In this document: positions 32,261 through 32,872 of the stretch, piece by piece
How positions within the stretch are numbered: position 1 is the stretch's first letter
Layout of the letters: each line of letters opens with the position of its first letter
Assembly (NCBI GenBank): GCA_903970185.1
Contig: CAJCIC010000049.1
Span: 1 to 32,872, forward strand
Length of the DNA: 32,872 bases
Reading direction: 5' to 3'
Source: Gammaproteobacteria bacterium
GTDB taxonomy: Bacteria > Pseudomonadota > Gammaproteobacteria > Burkholderiales > Burkholderiaceae_D
Program-made: the position numbers and the translations under genes
The notes under the pieces: generated by a model
Databases searched by the model: none
Told to the model about the DNA's origin: nothing
What the model saw: only the letters and a program-made list of their open reading frames with translations

Positions 32261-32872
32261 ATGAAAGACCGCCACGCGAAGATGATCATCATCGGCGCGG
32301 GCATTGCAGGCGCTGCAGCCGCGTATTTCGCTGCACAACGGGGCTTTGCCGTAACGCTCATCGATGCCGGCCAGGGCACGGCGAGCCTCGTGCCCACGGC
32401 GCTCATCAATCCGGTGCGCGGCCGTGCCGGCAAGATCATCGATGGCGGCGCCAGCGCCGCGCGCTTCACCTTCAGCCTGGTGTCATCGCTCCTGGCCGCT
32501 GGCCACGTGATTCCCCATGGCCTCGGTCTTTGGCGGCCGGTGCCTGATCTGGCCACCCGCCAGAGCTGGCAGGACGCGCTCGCAAAAGTCCCGGACCTGC
32601 CGCACAGCTGGCACGAGGTGCCCTTCGAACTCGGGCTCAAGAACGAGTGGCACAGCGCACTCTTTCTTCCCGAATCCGGCTGGCTCGAGACCGCACCGTT
32701 TCTCGCCGCGTTAATTGCAGCCAGCGGCGCGAAGACGATCAAGGCCCGCGTCATCGATCATCCGCGACGCATCAAGGGCGAGATGGTCGTGACGCTTGAG
32801 AATGGCGAGGCGCTCACGGCCGAGCGCGCGCTGTGGTGTGGCGGCGCGCTGGGCGCAACACAGAATCATCTT
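32261..32872 (+). CDS. FAD-dependent oxidoreductase (truncated at window end)
   Basis: The first 204 codons of a DAO-family flavoprotein, open to the last base of the window. The FAD-binding Rossmann motif is IIGAGIAGAAAAY (residues 10-22), followed by an acidic end of strand 2 (VTLIDAG). TALINPVRG resembles the DAO-type domain seen in glycine/D-amino-acid oxidases and MnmC C-terminal domains. The ATG is 3 nt after the lysS stop, with an in-frame GTG directly before it. Specific substrate unknown. Confidence 0.8.
   Translation, partial: MKDRHAKMIIIGAGIAGAAAAYFAAQRGFAVTLIDAGQGTASLVPTALINPVRGRAGKIIDGGASAARFTFSLVSSLLAAGHVIPHGLGLWRPVPDLATRQSWQDALAKVPDLPHSWHEVPFELGLKNEWHSALFLPESGWLETAPFLAALIAASGAKTIKARVIDHPRRIKGEMVVTLENGEALTAERALWCGGALGATQNHL

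Noticed and set aside
1..32872. CRISPR arrays, insertion sequences, prophage or attachment sites.
   Set aside because: No repeated spacer-length units, transposase or integrase motifs, or target duplications were seen; gene content is chromosomal.

Overview
The window is about 62-65% GC by eye, densely coded, and looks like the core chromosome of a betaproteobacterium, probably Burkholderiales-like. The basis is gene content (RpfE-type protein beside recJ, prfB with the RF2 frameshift and lysS; LolC/LolD; monofunctional RelA; Burkholderiales-like glutamate dehydrogenase). The taxonomic call is an inference. I see no transposase, integrase, phage gene, CRISPR array or rRNA. There is one tRNA, tRNA-Val(GAC).

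Region 1 (132-7723) is a phosphate-economy block. A PlcP-like phospholipase C, an Agt-like glycosyltransferase, a diacylglycerol kinase and a SixA-type phosphatase form one tight operon. An OlsB-like N-acyltransferase (ornithine-lipid type) follows under its own promoter, then divergent ppx and ppk for polyphosphate. Upstream of both plcP and olsB are PhoB-type direct repeats (CTGTCAT-like heptamers at 11-bp period). In both cases the last heptamer ends exactly 10 nt before a -10-like hexamer. This predicts replacement of phospholipids by phosphorus-free lipids under phosphate starvation.

Region 2 (7726-12302, minus strand) holds relA (EXDD-type, hydrolase centre lost) with its own promoter, and an operon of Anbu (a proteasome-like Ntn hydrolase), an alpha/beta hydrolase and a RidA-family protein.

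Region 3 (12484-23076) holds a divergent gdhA and then a five-gene, roughly 9.4-kb minus-strand operon. In transcription order it is: circularly permuted ATP-grasp, alpha-E protein, transglutaminase fused to a DUF2126 glutamine-synthetase-like ligase, a second ATP-grasp fused to a second alpha-E domain, and a second transglutaminase. With Anbu this is a full, partly duplicated version of the peptide-synthesis or peptide-tagging system predicted computationally from such neighbourhoods. Its substrate remains unknown to my knowledge. It is the most intriguing biology here. Both the Anbu promoter region and the leader of the ATP-grasp operon contain perfect inverted repeats that could be operators.

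Region 4 (23186-32872) is housekeeping: tatD, lolD and lolC on the minus strand; then rpfE-like, recJ, prfB (with a clear +1 frameshift site), a short-chain dehydrogenase, lysS and a truncated FAD-dependent oxidoreductase on the plus strand. Two genes (relA, rpfE-like) have -10 boxes so close to the ATG that leaderless mRNAs are likely. No stretch longer than 300 bases lacks a gene.
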